Shown: one piece after another, positions 1 through 11,535 of the stretch
How the letters are laid out: the number at the start of each line of letters is the position of its first letter
Position numbering within the stretch: the stretch's first letter is position 1
Assembly (NCBI RefSeq): GCF_029227915.1
Contig: NC_079889.1
Span: forward strand, 4,278,001 to 4,342,000
Length of the DNA stretch: 64,000 bases
DNA from: Hydractinia symbiolongicarpus
Lineage: Eukaryota > Cnidaria > Hydrozoa > Anthoathecata > Hydractiniidae
Reading direction: 5' to 3'
The notes under the pieces: generated by a model
The model's database searches: none
The model's input: only the letters and a program-made list of their open reading frames with translations
What the model was told of the DNA's origin: nothing
Position numbers and translations under genes: made by a program

Positions 1-1486
1 TTCCGTTGACACCCAAAATCTTTTTTTAACAATCACAAATTGTAGTTTGAAAAAACAATTATGACTTTTATGGGACAGTTTTTTTCTTCTTTTCCGTCAA
101 ATCTGTTTTGCCAAATAAATAAATAAAAACAGACTAAACATACCTAAATGATACCTAAAAAATTAAATGCCAGTAAAAACAATAAAGTACAAAATATAAA
201 TCTTTGCAAAAATGGTGTAAAAGACATGCTGCTTGAGAACACTAGAAGAATACATTTGATAAACAAAAGTTGAATTAAAAATAAACCTACTGAAGCAAAC
301 CAAGCACTCTCCTAAACATACCACACATGCATATTATATGAAAGGTAGCAGAAGCAAATTTAGTTAGAAATATGTATTAAATGCTTAGAGTGGTGTCATG
401 AATATACGAGTGGTGAATCCTAAACACTATGCCACTATCAAATGAGTATCAAGCATTCGCTTATTAACCTGGGCAATAGTAACCCGTTTTACTAATTTCC
501 TTCCAGTTGTTGTTGCTACTACCATTAAATTCAGTAAACATCTGCTAGTGGCTTTAAAAATATTAAATTTAAATATTTTTTATTTCAACTTTAGCTTTTA
601 ATGTTTGGATAAATTGCTTTTTCCCTATTATCTATTTGGAAATATCCATGAGCATTACTACCTGGTGCAGGTGAAAGTAAAAAATAAATTAACAGTCTAT
701 ATCGGGAATATTTTAGTGCGTGTGCTTCCATTCACACGTGTAGTTGAATATAGACGTGCGATGATCAGCGATTTATCGCACATGCGATTTTTTTAGTGTT
801 AATGCGCAGCTGCGTCGCTGGTGGTACATCCATCACTTTTTTCCTTTGAGTTGAATGGAAGTTATTGGCGGCAAGTATAAATTGTATATCGTATTAAAAA
901 GAAGTCCGGAAGTTCTCTCTCCCACAAGACACAGCAGGTAATAAGTCAGCCCTGCACTCGGTTTTGTGAGGAGAGATGTTCTGTGAAGACTCTATCAATT
1001 TAGTCTCCTGTACAGTTCTTCTTCATGTTGAACTGTGCCTGTGACAAGCATTTTTGAAGCATGTCAACGGCGACTTCTGCAATATACAACTTAATGATGC
1101 CCTGACCTTCAGTTTGTAAATAGGACGTGCACAACGTACTTCCTAATGAGTTCATCTCGAAACATAGAAAGCTAGTTAGCAGTGAGCTATTAACCTAACG
1201 AAGTACACCAACAGGTAGGTCAATGGGACTTGTACTCCATATCCATTTGTCATCGTCTTAGGAGATCAATACATCGAATTTATGACAGGTCTAGACACAA
1301 GTTAAAAAATAATACTAAGTAACCATTTGCATGTGCGATACATCGCTCGTCTAAAAAATTTTGCATGTGTGCCTGCAAGTGCATGTGCGATCGCACATGT
1401 TTCCCGACATTGACTGAATTAAATAGATTTATATGCAAAAACTTCACAATCAGCATCAAAATAAGCATGACAACAGCAGTTGCATT
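1..1486. other. No gene recognised; short GTGCGAT/ATCGCAC palindromes
   Basis: I see no convincing exon. Open frames here are short, and several begin at non-ATG codons. The stretch holds GTGCGAT-type palindromes near 753-785 and 1327-1398, including the perfect 18-bp palindrome CATGTGCGATCGCACATG at 1382-1399. Related palindromes recur near 24.4 and 38.8 kb. Confidence 0.5.
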
Positions 1487-2745
1487 ATATGTGACATGGT
1501 TTGCGATTATCAACCGTTTGCTTTTTAACTTTATTTGATATTATAACAGTGTCAATAACACGTTATAACGCTGACTGTAAAAAGTATACCAGCGTTAAAG
1601 TTGATCTTGCTTACTTTAAACTGATTGGTTCATCATTTAGAAGCGTTATAACCCATTAATAACGGCGTTACAGATTTCACAAAATTTGTAACGTAGAAAA
1701 CTTTCGAACATTGCTCAGACAGACGTTCCAAAACTGTGACTTCTAGCCGTTAGAACGCGTTAAAAAGCTTCTTTATAACGACCGTTGATCATTGAAGCGT
1801 TATACAGGCGTTATAACGCTTATTCTAACCGTTATAACGCAATATAAGAACTGTCACCACCATCATTTCACAGTATACGATCTACGGCAACCTTTTTGCT
1901 TTCTACGATCCCGTTTTCATGATTTTTAAACGATCTACAGCGATATTTTTTGATTTCTGCGATCCCATTTTCATAATTTTTAAATGATCTACGGCGTTCT
2001 TTTTGATTTTTTGATTTTGCTTTCGTAATTTTTAAACAATCTACGGCGATCTTTTCGATTTCTACGATCATGTTTTCATGATTTTTAAACGATTTAATGC
2101 GATCTTTTATATTTCTACGATTCCGTTTTCAGGATTTTTAAATGATCTACGGCAATCTTTTTGCTTTCTACGATCCTGTTTTTATGATTTTTAAACGATT
2201 TACGGGGATCTTTTCGCTTTCTAGGATCCTGTTTTCATCTTACAATATGTCAAACGGGTTTTTGACAAGATCGCTATCAAAGAAATGAAACATTTGCAGT
2301 ACTATGATTTAGAACGCTTGTTCTAAAACATAGTAGCTAAACATAAATGGAACCATTACACATTGTTGTATAAACTTTTTTTATAACAACATAATATAAT
2401 AGTACGCTGGCTAACACTGACGATCATGTCGTAAGTTGGAAATAAAATAAATTAATAATAAAATTTCTGATCTACAGTTTACTTTTTAAACTTGTTGAAC
2501 GCGAAGTCAAGTTATTGTTTCATGATCGAATTTTTTTTAACGAGATTCAAAAGTGGGGCAACGTTATAACGCTGCTAAAAATAAAACATAACGGGTAGTG
2601 TTGTTTTAACACCTCTTACGCTTTAAAAATGAAGATCAAAGTTTTAAATTACCGCTAAAGTGGAAGCGTTATTACAGCGTTATAACAGCGTTTTAACAGC
2701 GTTATAATAATAATACGGTCGAAAATTGCAAACCATGTCACATAT
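1487..2745. mobile_element. Non-autonomous TIR element with internal 53-bp array
   Basis: Thirty-base arms at 1487-1516 and 2716-2745 are inverted repeats of each other with 27 of 30 matches (core ATATGTGACATGGTTTGC). Inside are many GCGTTATAACGC-type palindromic motifs (about 1560-1850 and 2565-2710) around the tandem array at 1878-2240. There is no transposase frame, so I infer a non-autonomous DNA transposon. No target-site duplication was identified. Confidence 0.6.
1878..2240. repeat. Tandem array, about seven 53-bp units
   Basis: Units start near 1878, 1931, 1985, 2037, 2090, 2143 and 2196. The period is 52-54 bp and the units diverge by a few bases each. A typical unit begins CGATCTACGGCGATC and ends in a CATGATTTTTAAA-like run. 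A single related unit lies at about 55018-55072 inside an unrelated TIR element. The open frame running through the array on the minus strand is a by-product of the period. Confidence 0.8.
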
Positions 2746-2815
2746 GACTGTGAATTTTTATGGTGATTTCTTAGTGAGCACTTTTAATAATGGCGACTGT
2801 AAACCATAACATTAA

Positions 2816-4631
2816 TACACTACCAAACACACTTTTATTAACTAGCGTCACCCTCAACAAAATAAATTGATCGTCAACTAAAAAAATTGACTGTCAACTA
2901 AATAAATTGACTGACAACGAAATAAGTTGACCGCAGTTAAATAATACTCCCCGTTAATGTTTTTTGTTAACGGTTAATTTTAACTTGAAAATCTTCTCCG
3001 TAAATATTAACCTTTAACAAATTCAATTAACAGAGCATAAATATTATTGACGGTTAATAAATCTTGTTAACTTGCAATACCAATATCATATCAAAATGTT
3101 CGTACATTTTTTTTCTTATCAATTATACGAACGCTACAAAATACCTATAAGAACTTAAAACGAACTTTTAAAACGTCAGCGTAAATGCGCACAACTGAAT
3201 ATAAAAGTTTCAATTTGTGTCATTAGCTACTTTAGCTAAATAGTTATAATACAAGTGAAAAACAAGACAGATTATTATTGTCGTAACATCTTCATTGTGA
3301 TTATTATATGCTTGAAATTATGCTAGTTAAAATGTAATAATGCAAGACTAAAGGTGGATTTCCATAGAGCAGATTATTGCGCCTAAGCGAAAAATGTGAC
3401 AGAGATTTTTGAGACAGTGATTTAATTGCTTGTGTAATTTCCATGTAGTTCATATGTCAACTTGTTTTTTAAATCCCGCAAACAGTGTAAAGGGTGATGC
3501 AATAATTTTATTTTCAAGTAATCTGATTGAGTGTCCTCACAAAGTTAATTTTAAAGATATAATTTTAATGCTGCAAAAGACTTTAGATATTGCCAACTAA
3601 AATATAGTCTGTAAAAGGATTTTGTACTTAGATTTTGATTTTCTTATAAGACTGCGCTAGAAACATTAAAAGAACAGTAAAACTTTTTATAAAAATAGCT
3701 CTTATGTTTTTTTATTAATTTAAGTTGGAGAAGAATATAACTTATATCTTTTCATCTTGACAGCTAGTTATTTCAATAATTTAAAATAGGAGAACAAATT
3801 TATCCAAACATTGTTTTTAGTGAGACAAATTATTATTCCTTCACACCAAAAAATATAAACGGTGTGTCGAATGCGAAAATACATAGAAAAATATGCTTGT
3901 TGTAACACCTTACTTCGTTGTAAACACAGTTATTGAAGAATTAAACTTCTATTTAAATCTCGCAGTATTATTTAAACTTATTATTTATCTCGCGAAATAA
4001 ACAGCGCAAAACAAAGTTTATTTTATTGAAATTATTAATTATTGAAATTATTTACCCAGGATTTTTTATAATAAGACGCGTAATAAGCGAAATTTGTCAT
4101 TGTTAAAAGATATTTGAATATAAATGCCTTAGATAATAGTCCAAATAAAATAAATGCATTTCGTAAAACGAAACGAACTTTATAATTGTTAAAAAAAAAT
4201 TCAATATAAAGACTTTAAACAATAGACCAATTATAATAAACGAACTTCGTTATGAGCAACTTCTCATACGAACTTCTTTGAAACAATACGAACTACATAC
4301 AAACTTTATAATTTTGATGATACGTTCGTATTACAAATAAAATGATACGAAAGATTTAATTAATCAATACAAAGTTTCAGTGCATTTGACTAAAAATTAG
4401 AATTTAAATTGACTAGCAACGTTAAAAATTGGCAGACAACATATTTAATTAATCCTTAACTTTTGTGATTGACCATCAATAATTTTTATTAACCGTTAAT
4501 ACGTCTTTAATATCTATAAAATATCTGTAATAACCGACAATAAAAAACATTGGCCGTTAATAAAAATGACTAATTGTTAACGTGAGAAAGTTATGGTGGC
4601 GCTATTTAATAAAAGTTGGTTTAGTAGTGCT
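2816..4631. mobile_element. TIR element, about 1.8 kb
   Basis: Arms at 2816-2852 and 4595-4631 are inverted repeats sharing ACTTTTATTAA-TAGCG-CACC. Short tandem copies of an AAATAAATTGA-CGTCAACT unit follow the left arm (about 2859-2936). TTAACGGTTAAT-like motifs lie near both ends. No coding capacity is seen. An internal part (3261-3909) resembles the reverse strand of 7723-8000. Confidence 0.55.
3261..3909 (+). repeat. Dispersed repeat, copy 1
   Basis: It begins AACAAGACAGATTATTATTG and ends near ATGCTTGTTGTAACACC. Both end regions match the reverse complement of 7723-8000, where the middle is shorter. The match includes a run around AATGCGAAAATACATAGAAA. Confidence 0.6.
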
Positions 4632-5923
4632 AATTATGTGGCTGATGTCAAGCGTGCATGCTCACTGAATTTTGAAAAAAAGCTTTTAAAAATAAGTGAT
4701 CGCCTGGATCAACATTGTAATATTAAAAGGCAGGCTTAAAAGTAGCATACATGGATAGGGTTTAATGTTTCAGTGGAAAACTTGCCAAAAAATACTTTGT
4801 GATAAATTTTCAAGGATTAAATTTCAGGGTTGAGCTTATCCGGAAAAATTGATCATTTTGCGGGGACATATGTTCTTAGATAAGCCCTTTTTTAATATTG
4901 CGCGGGGACTTAATTTCCTGTTTCGACATTTTTGACTATTGTTTGAAATTCACAATATTAGCTTTCAGTTAGTTTTCTTGACAAACAGCCTAATCTATTG
5001 ACTTTATTTTAAAAGATAAAATGATTATATCTCATAATTTTTACTCGTTTCTTTTCTAATGGGAAAACAGGGAGGTGACAAAGAAAGTAAGGAAAAGGAT
5101 GCACGCTTGTGGAAGTGAAGACTTCGACAATGGAAATTTTACGGAAATTTTCTTATACAAATTTCGCAGATCAGACAATTATTCAAAAATTTCACAGGGA
5201 CAAATTTCCCAGACGACTACTTTCAAGATTTTCTCAGGGACTTAATTTTGCACCAAAATCCATGAAATCCACAAAATTTAATTTCAGGGAAAATTTATTC
5301 CAATAAAGTAATGGCGAGCAAAATTACTCAGGGACTTTCTTATAATTACGTAACACCCAAAATTGCCATTTTTACCACCATTTTTTATAACAAATTTAGT
5401 ACTACCCACCCACCCACCCACCCACCCACTCCCTTGTTACGTAATATTTCAAATCTTAAGACCTCATTTATTTATTTCCTAAGTATATACTAAAAACCCT
5501 TATGTAACATAATCAGACAAACTAGTGCTATAATATGAGAAAAAGAATGTAAATCATACACTTAAATAATTAAAAATATCCTTAATACATTAAAATTTTG
5601 TTACATAACAAAGGAACTCTCCCCCCCCCCTCACTCACCCCAAAATTTTCGTAACAGTTTGTAACAAAAATGATCATATACACCCCCCTGTAAATTCTAC
5701 TGCGCAAGCGGCTGTCTTTACTGTCCCTCAAAAGATGATTTGCTCATGGCAAGGTGTGCAGACATACTTAATGCAATATTATAATAAATTGTAATTAACA
5801 GAACATGTCCAATCAAAATATCCTGTGTCGTGCATATCCTATTTGATCTAACACTAATTAACAATAAGGAGAGTAAAAAAAATTATAAAGTATATTAGAA
5901 AAAAAATTAATCTTATAGAGACT
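4632..5923. other. Intergenic; CAGGGAC-rich stretch and CACC tract
   Basis: No gene is recognised. At about 4800-5340, CAGGGACTTAATTT-like and CAGGGAAAATTT-like phrases recur, typical of a decayed AT-rich repeat; a similar style appears at 57.1-57.4 kb. A (CCCA)n tract lies at about 5405-5430 and a C-run near 5619. The two 60-65 codon plus-strand frames here look like chance. Confidence 0.4.
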
Positions 5924-7213
5924 TTACTTATATTCTTCATCTACAATCCAATGTTCATAATAAACAGTTATGTTTTGGTATATAGGCTCCAGTTTTCGCC
6001 AAATAGTTGTTTTTTCCTGCTCATTAACCTGGTTCTTATCAAATATCTCTTTAATTAATGACAAAATTGAGAAAAATCCAAACATGCAATCATCAAAATC
6101 AGGCACTTTTATGCGATGTCTTGGAAAAAAGAAATTTTCAACATAACCTTTCTTTACTGATTTGTACAAAAATAGAAGCATATCAATATATCTATCTGCA
6201 ACTGATTCAGTATTAAAATTTAGTGTTGGTATATCTCTTACCATGTGAAGAACAGCATGTTTCAAGGTGTAACTGCTGAATTCAAAACATAAATATTCCT
6301 CTGGAAATGCTGTAATTCTGTTCCAATCAACTTTGTCCAACTGTATTAAACTTTTGATATGCTTTGCCACCCGCAGCAAGCCTTTTTTTTTCGAGTTTCT
6401 GTTAAAAGCAGAAAATATAAAACTTTCTAAATAGCCAGTTGATACCCTCCAACAATTACTTGGTTTATCACCACTTACAAACGGTACAAGTGTATAGCAG
6501 TAACCAGATTTTTCATATTCCAGCATCACCTCATAAAGGAAATGATCCTCTTTAAAAATAGTCAAGGGTTTGACCCCTGACGCATGAGGTGGAATTTCTA
6601 TGGCTATACTTATGTCTACATTAACAGTCAATTCTTTGAATTTCCGTCCAAACCAAATAAGATCAATGCTTACTGCAGGACCACTCATATCTACAATACC
6701 ACAGATGGAAAAGCCTCGGGGTGGTGTCAGCTCCTTCAAACTTTTATTTACTAAATCAACAAATTCATTTTTTACCCCAACCTGTGACAATATGTACTCA
6801 GGTTTGCCTTTTACACCAATGTTAAACACTCGGCCATCACCGAACCACTCTGCAGCAAATTCATCATTTATTAGATGTATCTTTTTAAATGCTGGACTTC
6901 CAGCAGGTGTTCTCCATAAATTTCTCTGTCCATTAAATCCAGATGGCTGAACCGTAAAATTTTCACCATAAACAAATGCTTCAAGCACAAAATTGAAGTC
7001 ATATTCATTCGGTTTGCCAACTTTTAATGCATCAAATGCACTTCCAGCTCCAATAATATGACCTTTATATCGTTTATTTTGTGCCATAACACTATCAAGA
7101 ATCATAGAAACACATTTTTCGACTCCATTTTGAATCCGCTGGGATTCTGGGTGCAGCATTATAATTTGATTTTCATGATCAGTATCATAAAGAAAATTAT
7201 CCAGTACCTCCAT
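5924..7213 (-). CDS. cGAS-like receptor / Mab-21 family nucleotidyltransferase
   Basis: Single-exon gene of 429 aa. The in-frame reading extends upstream to 7294 but has no ATG there; the first ATG is at 7213 in good context (A at -3, G at +4), so I start there. The nucleotidyltransferase core is visible: the GS signature in IIGAGSAFDAL (about residues 54-63), then NEYDFNFVL giving acidic residues E70 and D72, and a third acid D200 in LTVNVDISIAI, equivalent to the E/D/D triad of cGAS. Mab-21 C-lobe phrases follow: CWRVSTGYLE (about 254-263) and SSYTLKHAVLHM (about 313-324). I see no cGAS-type His-Cys-Cys-Cys zinc thumb. Family members make cyclic or oligo-nucleotide second messengers on binding nucleic acid and act through STING-like receptors; others are Mab-21 proteins with unknown activity. 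Ligand and product are unknown here. An upstream non-coding exon is possible. Confidence 0.85.
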   Translation of the reverse strand: MEVLDNFLYDTDHENQIIMLHPESQRIQNGVEKCVSMILDSVMAQNKRYKGHIIGAGSAFDALKVGKPNEYDFNFVLEAFVYGENFTVQPSGFNGQRNLWRTPAGSPAFKKIHLINDEFAAEWFGDGRVFNIGVKGKPEYILSQVGVKNEFVDLVNKSLKELTPPRGFSICGIVDMSGPAVSIDLIWFGRKFKELTVNVDISIAIEIPPHASGVKPLTIFKEDHFLYEVMLEYEKSGYCYTLVPFVSGDKPSNCWRVSTGYLESFIFSAFNRNSKKKGLLRVAKHIKSLIQLDKVDWNRITAFPEEYLCFEFSSYTLKHAVLHMVRDIPTLNFNTESVADRYIDMLLFLYKSVKKGYVENFFFPRHRIKVPDFDDCMFGFFSILSLIKEIFDKNQVNEQEKTTIWRKLEPIYQNITVYYEHWIVDEEYK

Positions 7214-8130
7214 AGTTTTTGTACACAAGCCTAGAGTGTATAGAGTTAAGTTTAAAACTAAATAATTGCCATCTTTCAACAATTTTGATATCACCCAATC
7301 AGTGCAATGTTTGTTCTGTTCTGTTTTTCAATTCTGTTTCTGCATAACATGTTACCTGCGTGTGTTGCTTTTTTAATTATTCATTACAAGTTGCTAGATC
7401 AACAAACGCTAAAGAATGGCTCACAGTGCACTATTCCTTTTTTGCTGCTACATAATTACACATTAAGTTTTTTGAAAGCTGATATGACTCACTCAAACTT
7501 GTGACTTAAAATTTGGCCTTATTTTTTATTGATGGAAATTCTCACAAATGTGTTTATGAACAGGGCAGTAGTAGCGTCAATATGAAATTTACTTCACAGT
7601 CATATAGATAAGAAAGGACATTGCTGAAAGTAAAAAAATAATATTTTAAGTTTTAGAGGGGAATGGTTGGCCTTATAAAAATAATTTTATCAAGAATGTA
7701 TGGTTGGAAAAACAACAACAGGGCGTTACGACAAGCATATTTTTCTATGCATTTTCGCATCACGCATGCAGTTAATATTTTTTTGTTGCGAAGAAAAAGT
7801 AATAATAATGTCTCACTAAAACAATGTAATTAGCACTCAGGTGAAAAGATAAAATAACGTTTTCTACCTTGTTTTTATTATTTTTCCTAAATGGTATCGA
7901 CTACAAGTCTTGCAGCACTAGATTTTAGCAAGTGTAATTTTCAACATATATAATAGTTATAATGTAGGAGTGTGTTACGGCAATAACAATCTGTCTTGTT
8001 GAACAACTAATTAAGTTGGAGTCATCTAAACAAGAGAAGCTTACCACGACGAAAATATTTTTGATTCAAGACAATTATATTTAATGGCATTATTCTCTTA
8101 TGACATGACTATAGTAATTGCTCTTTCTAG
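7214..8130. other. Intergenic, upstream of the cGLR gene
   Basis: No gene is recognised. The proximal part should include the 5' end and promoter of the minus-strand cGAS-like gene, but I cannot point to a TATA box. 7723-8000 is a dispersed repeat listed separately. Confidence 0.4.
7723..8000 (-). repeat. Dispersed repeat, copy 2 (inverted, shorter)
   Basis: The reverse complement begins AACAAGACAGATTGTTATTG and ends near ATATGCTTGTCGTAACGCC. This matches both ends of 3261-3909 with an internal deletion relative to it. Confidence 0.6.
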
Positions 8131-8172
8131 CCCCCCTGGGGGCTTTTTAAATTGTGGAGGTTTTAGATGGGG

Positions 8173-9369
8173 TTAATAGAAGGGGGGACTAAATAAAGGG
8201 AAGGAGATAAATAAATAATAGAATTTTAAACACAAACATCGTGTTCGTGTAACGAGCGTGGTGTACACGAACAACGATAAAATCGTGGTCTTTATGTATA
8301 ACAAATATTCAAACATTCTATCTATTATCTCCACGAAGGATCGTGTGTCCCACGATTATTTTCGCGAGCTCCACTTTCAGATTTTTATAGCCAGTATAAT
8401 TTAATTTTTTTTCTTCTCAAAAAAGTCTTTTATTAAAGTTAATTTCTTTGTTTCAGGTTTTATCATAAAAGCATATTCGTAGTTTTTGCTTGGTGTGTAC
8501 TTTTTCGTCATGGACGCGATCATATTTTTACGAAATGTCAGTCAAATTTGTCTGCGCCGATAGAAATGCTTTTTTAGATTGCATTTTAAAAGTTTAAAAA
8601 AGAAAAGCGGTGATAGAAATGTTTTTTAATATCGCATTTTAAAAGTTTATAAACAAAAAGCGGCAATAGAAATGTTTTTTAGATCACATTTTAAAAGTTT
8701 ATAAACGAAAAGCGGCAATAGAAATGTTTTTTAGATCACATTTTAAAAGTTTATAAACGAAAAGCGGCGATAGAAATGCTCTTTTAGATCCCATTTTAAA
8801 AGTTTATAAGTGAAAAACGACGATAGAAATGTTCTTTAAGAACGCATTTTGATTCACGAGCGATTAAAATCTATTATGTAGCTAGCTTTATGACAACGAA
8901 TTAAAACAACAAGTGTTAATTTATTTTTTTGCTGTCGGTTTTTTATTTAATTGATAACATAACGGTCTTTGTTGTTTTACAATAGAAGTTATCTATCGTG
9001 GAAGCCACGATGTAACATTTAGTTTTTGTTCGTGTAGTCCACGAATCTTGATCGTGAGGTCAACGTTTGTTAAAAAATACGCATCATGGGCTATCGTGGT
9101 TCGTGCGTAACATGAAATAAACACGAACCACAATGTTAACAAACCTTTTCACAGTACTATAGATATTTTACAAACAAAACTTGGGGAAAAAAATTAAAGC
9201 TGTAGCATATGGATATCGTTGTATATGACATTAAATCAACGAATAATATCGAATTTCTTTGACTAGTTTTACCTTTTTATTTTTATTTATTTATTATCAT
9301 TTTATTTATTTATTTTTCGGGGGGGGGGGGCTTATTAGAAGGAGGGGCTAAATAAAGGGAGGGGGCAAA
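8173..9369. mobile_element. Probable non-autonomous element with 53-bp tandem array, between G-rich direct repeats
   Basis: About 38-bp direct repeats at 8173-8212 and 9332-9369 (both contain CTAAATAAAGGGA) bracket the region. Inside them lie CGTGG/CCACG-rich palindromic clusters (8229-8350 and 8996-9135) and the tandem array at 8559-8850. The layout resembles the 1487-2745 element: palindromes outside, a 53-bp array in the middle, no protein. The boundaries are uncertain. Confidence 0.4.
8559..8850. repeat. Tandem array, about 5.5 units of 52-53 bp
   Basis: Unit starts (GATAGAAATG or AATAGAAATG) lie at 8559, 8612, 8665, 8717, 8769 and 8822. Each unit carries ATTTTAAAAGTTTATAAACG and AAAGCGGC. 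The period equals that of the array at 1878-2240. Confidence 0.8.
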
Positions 9370-9839
9370 AAAGAGGAATTAAGGTAAGTGATTATTATCA
9401 TGTTTAAAGATGTATGCTGATGGTCACGATGTGGATCGCAAAAATCACAATGCATCGTGAAAGTTTGACCCCATGATGGATCAAGACTTTCACAATGCTA
9501 AAATATTTTACTATTGCAACAGCATTACGAATTGTGAGTGATGTGCACGATACGCATTCCACGGTGTTATAGGTGTCCTGATTCCAGTACTGTAACTTTC
9601 ATAATCTTTTAGCTCATCTAAAGCCACCGGGACACGAGACAATTTTTTCAGGCGAAAATTTAGTTTTGTTACTATCGCTCGAAATTTTATTGTGTCATCA
9701 TATCTGTGCAAATGCAAAATTTCTGTCAAAAAACAACAACAAAACATTGTTTATTTCCATGGCAACAGTTTGCAAGAGGGAAATGCAAAACTATTCCAGA
9801 AAACATAAAAATGGAAAGACAAATATTATTGACAGTTAT

Positions 9840-10092
9840 TTCCCTTCTTCTTGAAGATAATAATATGGAATATACAAAAGGTAAAAAAAAAAAAGAAAAG
9901 GAAAATAAACGCGAATAGATTAGACCATGCAACGAAAAAATGAAGATGGAGCATATCATAAAATTTTCCAGGAAGATTCTAAAGGTTTTTAAAATTACAT
10001 AAGAATTGATAAAGCTCAATATGACCAATTTGTTGAACATTTTAGATCCCATTTAACAAAAGAAGACATGATATTGCATGATTGTATTAAAT
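9840..10092 (+). pseudogene. PIF/Harbinger nuclease (HARBI1-like) fragment, broken
   Basis: Translating near 9940 gives GAYHKIFQEDSKGF, then a stop codon, then NYIRIDKAQYDQFVEHFRSH and LTKEDMILHDCIK. This matches the N-terminal region before the DDE domain of Harbinger/HARBI1 proteins (GAYH, F-x-NY-R-D, L-x-K-D phrases). An IRPCNEK phrase just upstream lies in another frame. A stop and a frameshift show the copy is dead. No DDE catalytic part follows, so this is a short relic. The assignment rests on remembered family motifs. Confidence 0.5.
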
Positions 10093-11390
10093 GTCAGAAA
10101 GACATACATTGGTTTGATTCTCTTGATTTTCAGTACACATGTCTTGTTTCTCCTTTGCCATTTTTGATTTTGACTTTGGATCATTCAGCAAAAAACATTC
10201 AGCAAAATTGCTGCATTGTAATTGGTCGCACATAAAAGTGCTGCATCAAAATTGTTGCAGCAAGTGGCGAAACAGAGAATATTCATACGCTTAACATTTT
10301 TTGTTGTTGCTGGTAGCATTTTTTTGTTACATACATTTTTTTCAATCAATTAACAAATAATCTTGCTAGTAACAAAAAAATGATGTGAGCAACAAAAAGC
10401 TTCTCTTGCGATACAGTTTATAATCAACAAATTTGTTACTATTGACTTAAATTTCTTCTTCATCGAAGACACCGCTGACTTCTGCTATAACATTTGACCT
10501 GAGACGAAGGTCAGGGAGCAGGGGTATCTATTCTTAGAACAGCCAGAAGACTGTTGGTGTCATAAGCTCTATTGTGTTCACATTTTTCTCGCATCCATTG
10601 AATAAGACTGCTTTGGAGAGGAAGGTCACCATTACTGCCAAAGGTAGCACATTTCTTAAAAATGACAAAAAAGAATGCAATGTTTTTAAGTTATATTAAC
10701 AAATTAGGCAAAATAATTATTAAATTCTGTAATAGCTTGGCATACGATATGAGAAAAAATTTTTGAGGTGGAAGGTCCACTTTAATTTTGGTTTGGTATA
10801 CTCATATTACGTGACCATCTAAATTATGTGATTTCAAATTTCCTACTAACTTTTTATGTTCAGTGGCAACACTTGATGGCTATGACATGGTATTTTCAGC
10901 CTTCTGTGGCATTGATTGTTTATTTTCATTGGTTGGTTTCTCCTGCATTTGACAGTACCTTGAGTTCTCTGTACTTGCCAATTTTTAAGGTTGTAGTTAA
11001 AAGTCTGCACATATGACTTCTATAACACACTTTTGGCATTGTACCCACTTCTTTTTAGGATTTTAAAGATGTTCAAAAGACAATTCACATTAGCTGTTTA
11101 TCATAATAAGGTTTTTTGTTGCATTAAATAGTTTATACTAATCCAGTTCTCCGAACAAAATAAATAAATTTTGGAAGGCCTTTTTACCAACTGTATAAAT
11201 AAAAAAGTGGACTTAGGCAACTTCACACCTAACTCTTCACACCTAACATGACAACTTTGATCACCCTAAAAATATATGAAAATCAGTGTCACAAATTCCA
11301 CATTGCCAATGCTACACCTACATATATCTTTAATCTAAAACCTTCAAAATTAGCAAGTTTGGAGAACTTTATTATGTATTTTCCGGTATG
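10093..11390. other. No gene recognised
   Basis: AT-rich sequence with TGTTGCAGCAA/TTGTTGC-type runs at about 10190-10450, which may be remnants of the mobile element carrying the Harbinger fragment. The 62-codon frame at 10828-11016 starts at a non-ATG codon and has no recognisable content. Confidence 0.4.
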
Positions 11391-11535
11391 TAATCCACAC
11401 ATCGTATAACCCGCAGTTCAGCTTTTTTAGGGAGTTATAGACTAGATGCTATCAGATAGCCCGCACCTTCGTATAACCCGCAAAATTTTCAATCAATGTG
11501 TTTTACTTACCCACACCTTTGTATAACCCGCATTG
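11391..11535. repeat. Short direct repeats of CGTATAACCCGC
   Basis: CGTATAACCCGC, or the TGTATAACCCGC variant, occurs three times, at about 11403, 11470 and 11520, spaced 50-67 bp apart. It probably belongs to a decayed repeat of unknown class. Confidence 0.5.

Noticed and set aside
1878-2240. CRISPR array
   Set aside because: Units are contiguous and diverged with no unique spacers, and the context is a eukaryotic genome.
7214-7294. N-terminal extension of the cGAS-like frame beginning at 7294
   Set aside because: The codon at 7294 is GTG and no ATG occurs before 7213; eukaryotic initiation there is unlikely.
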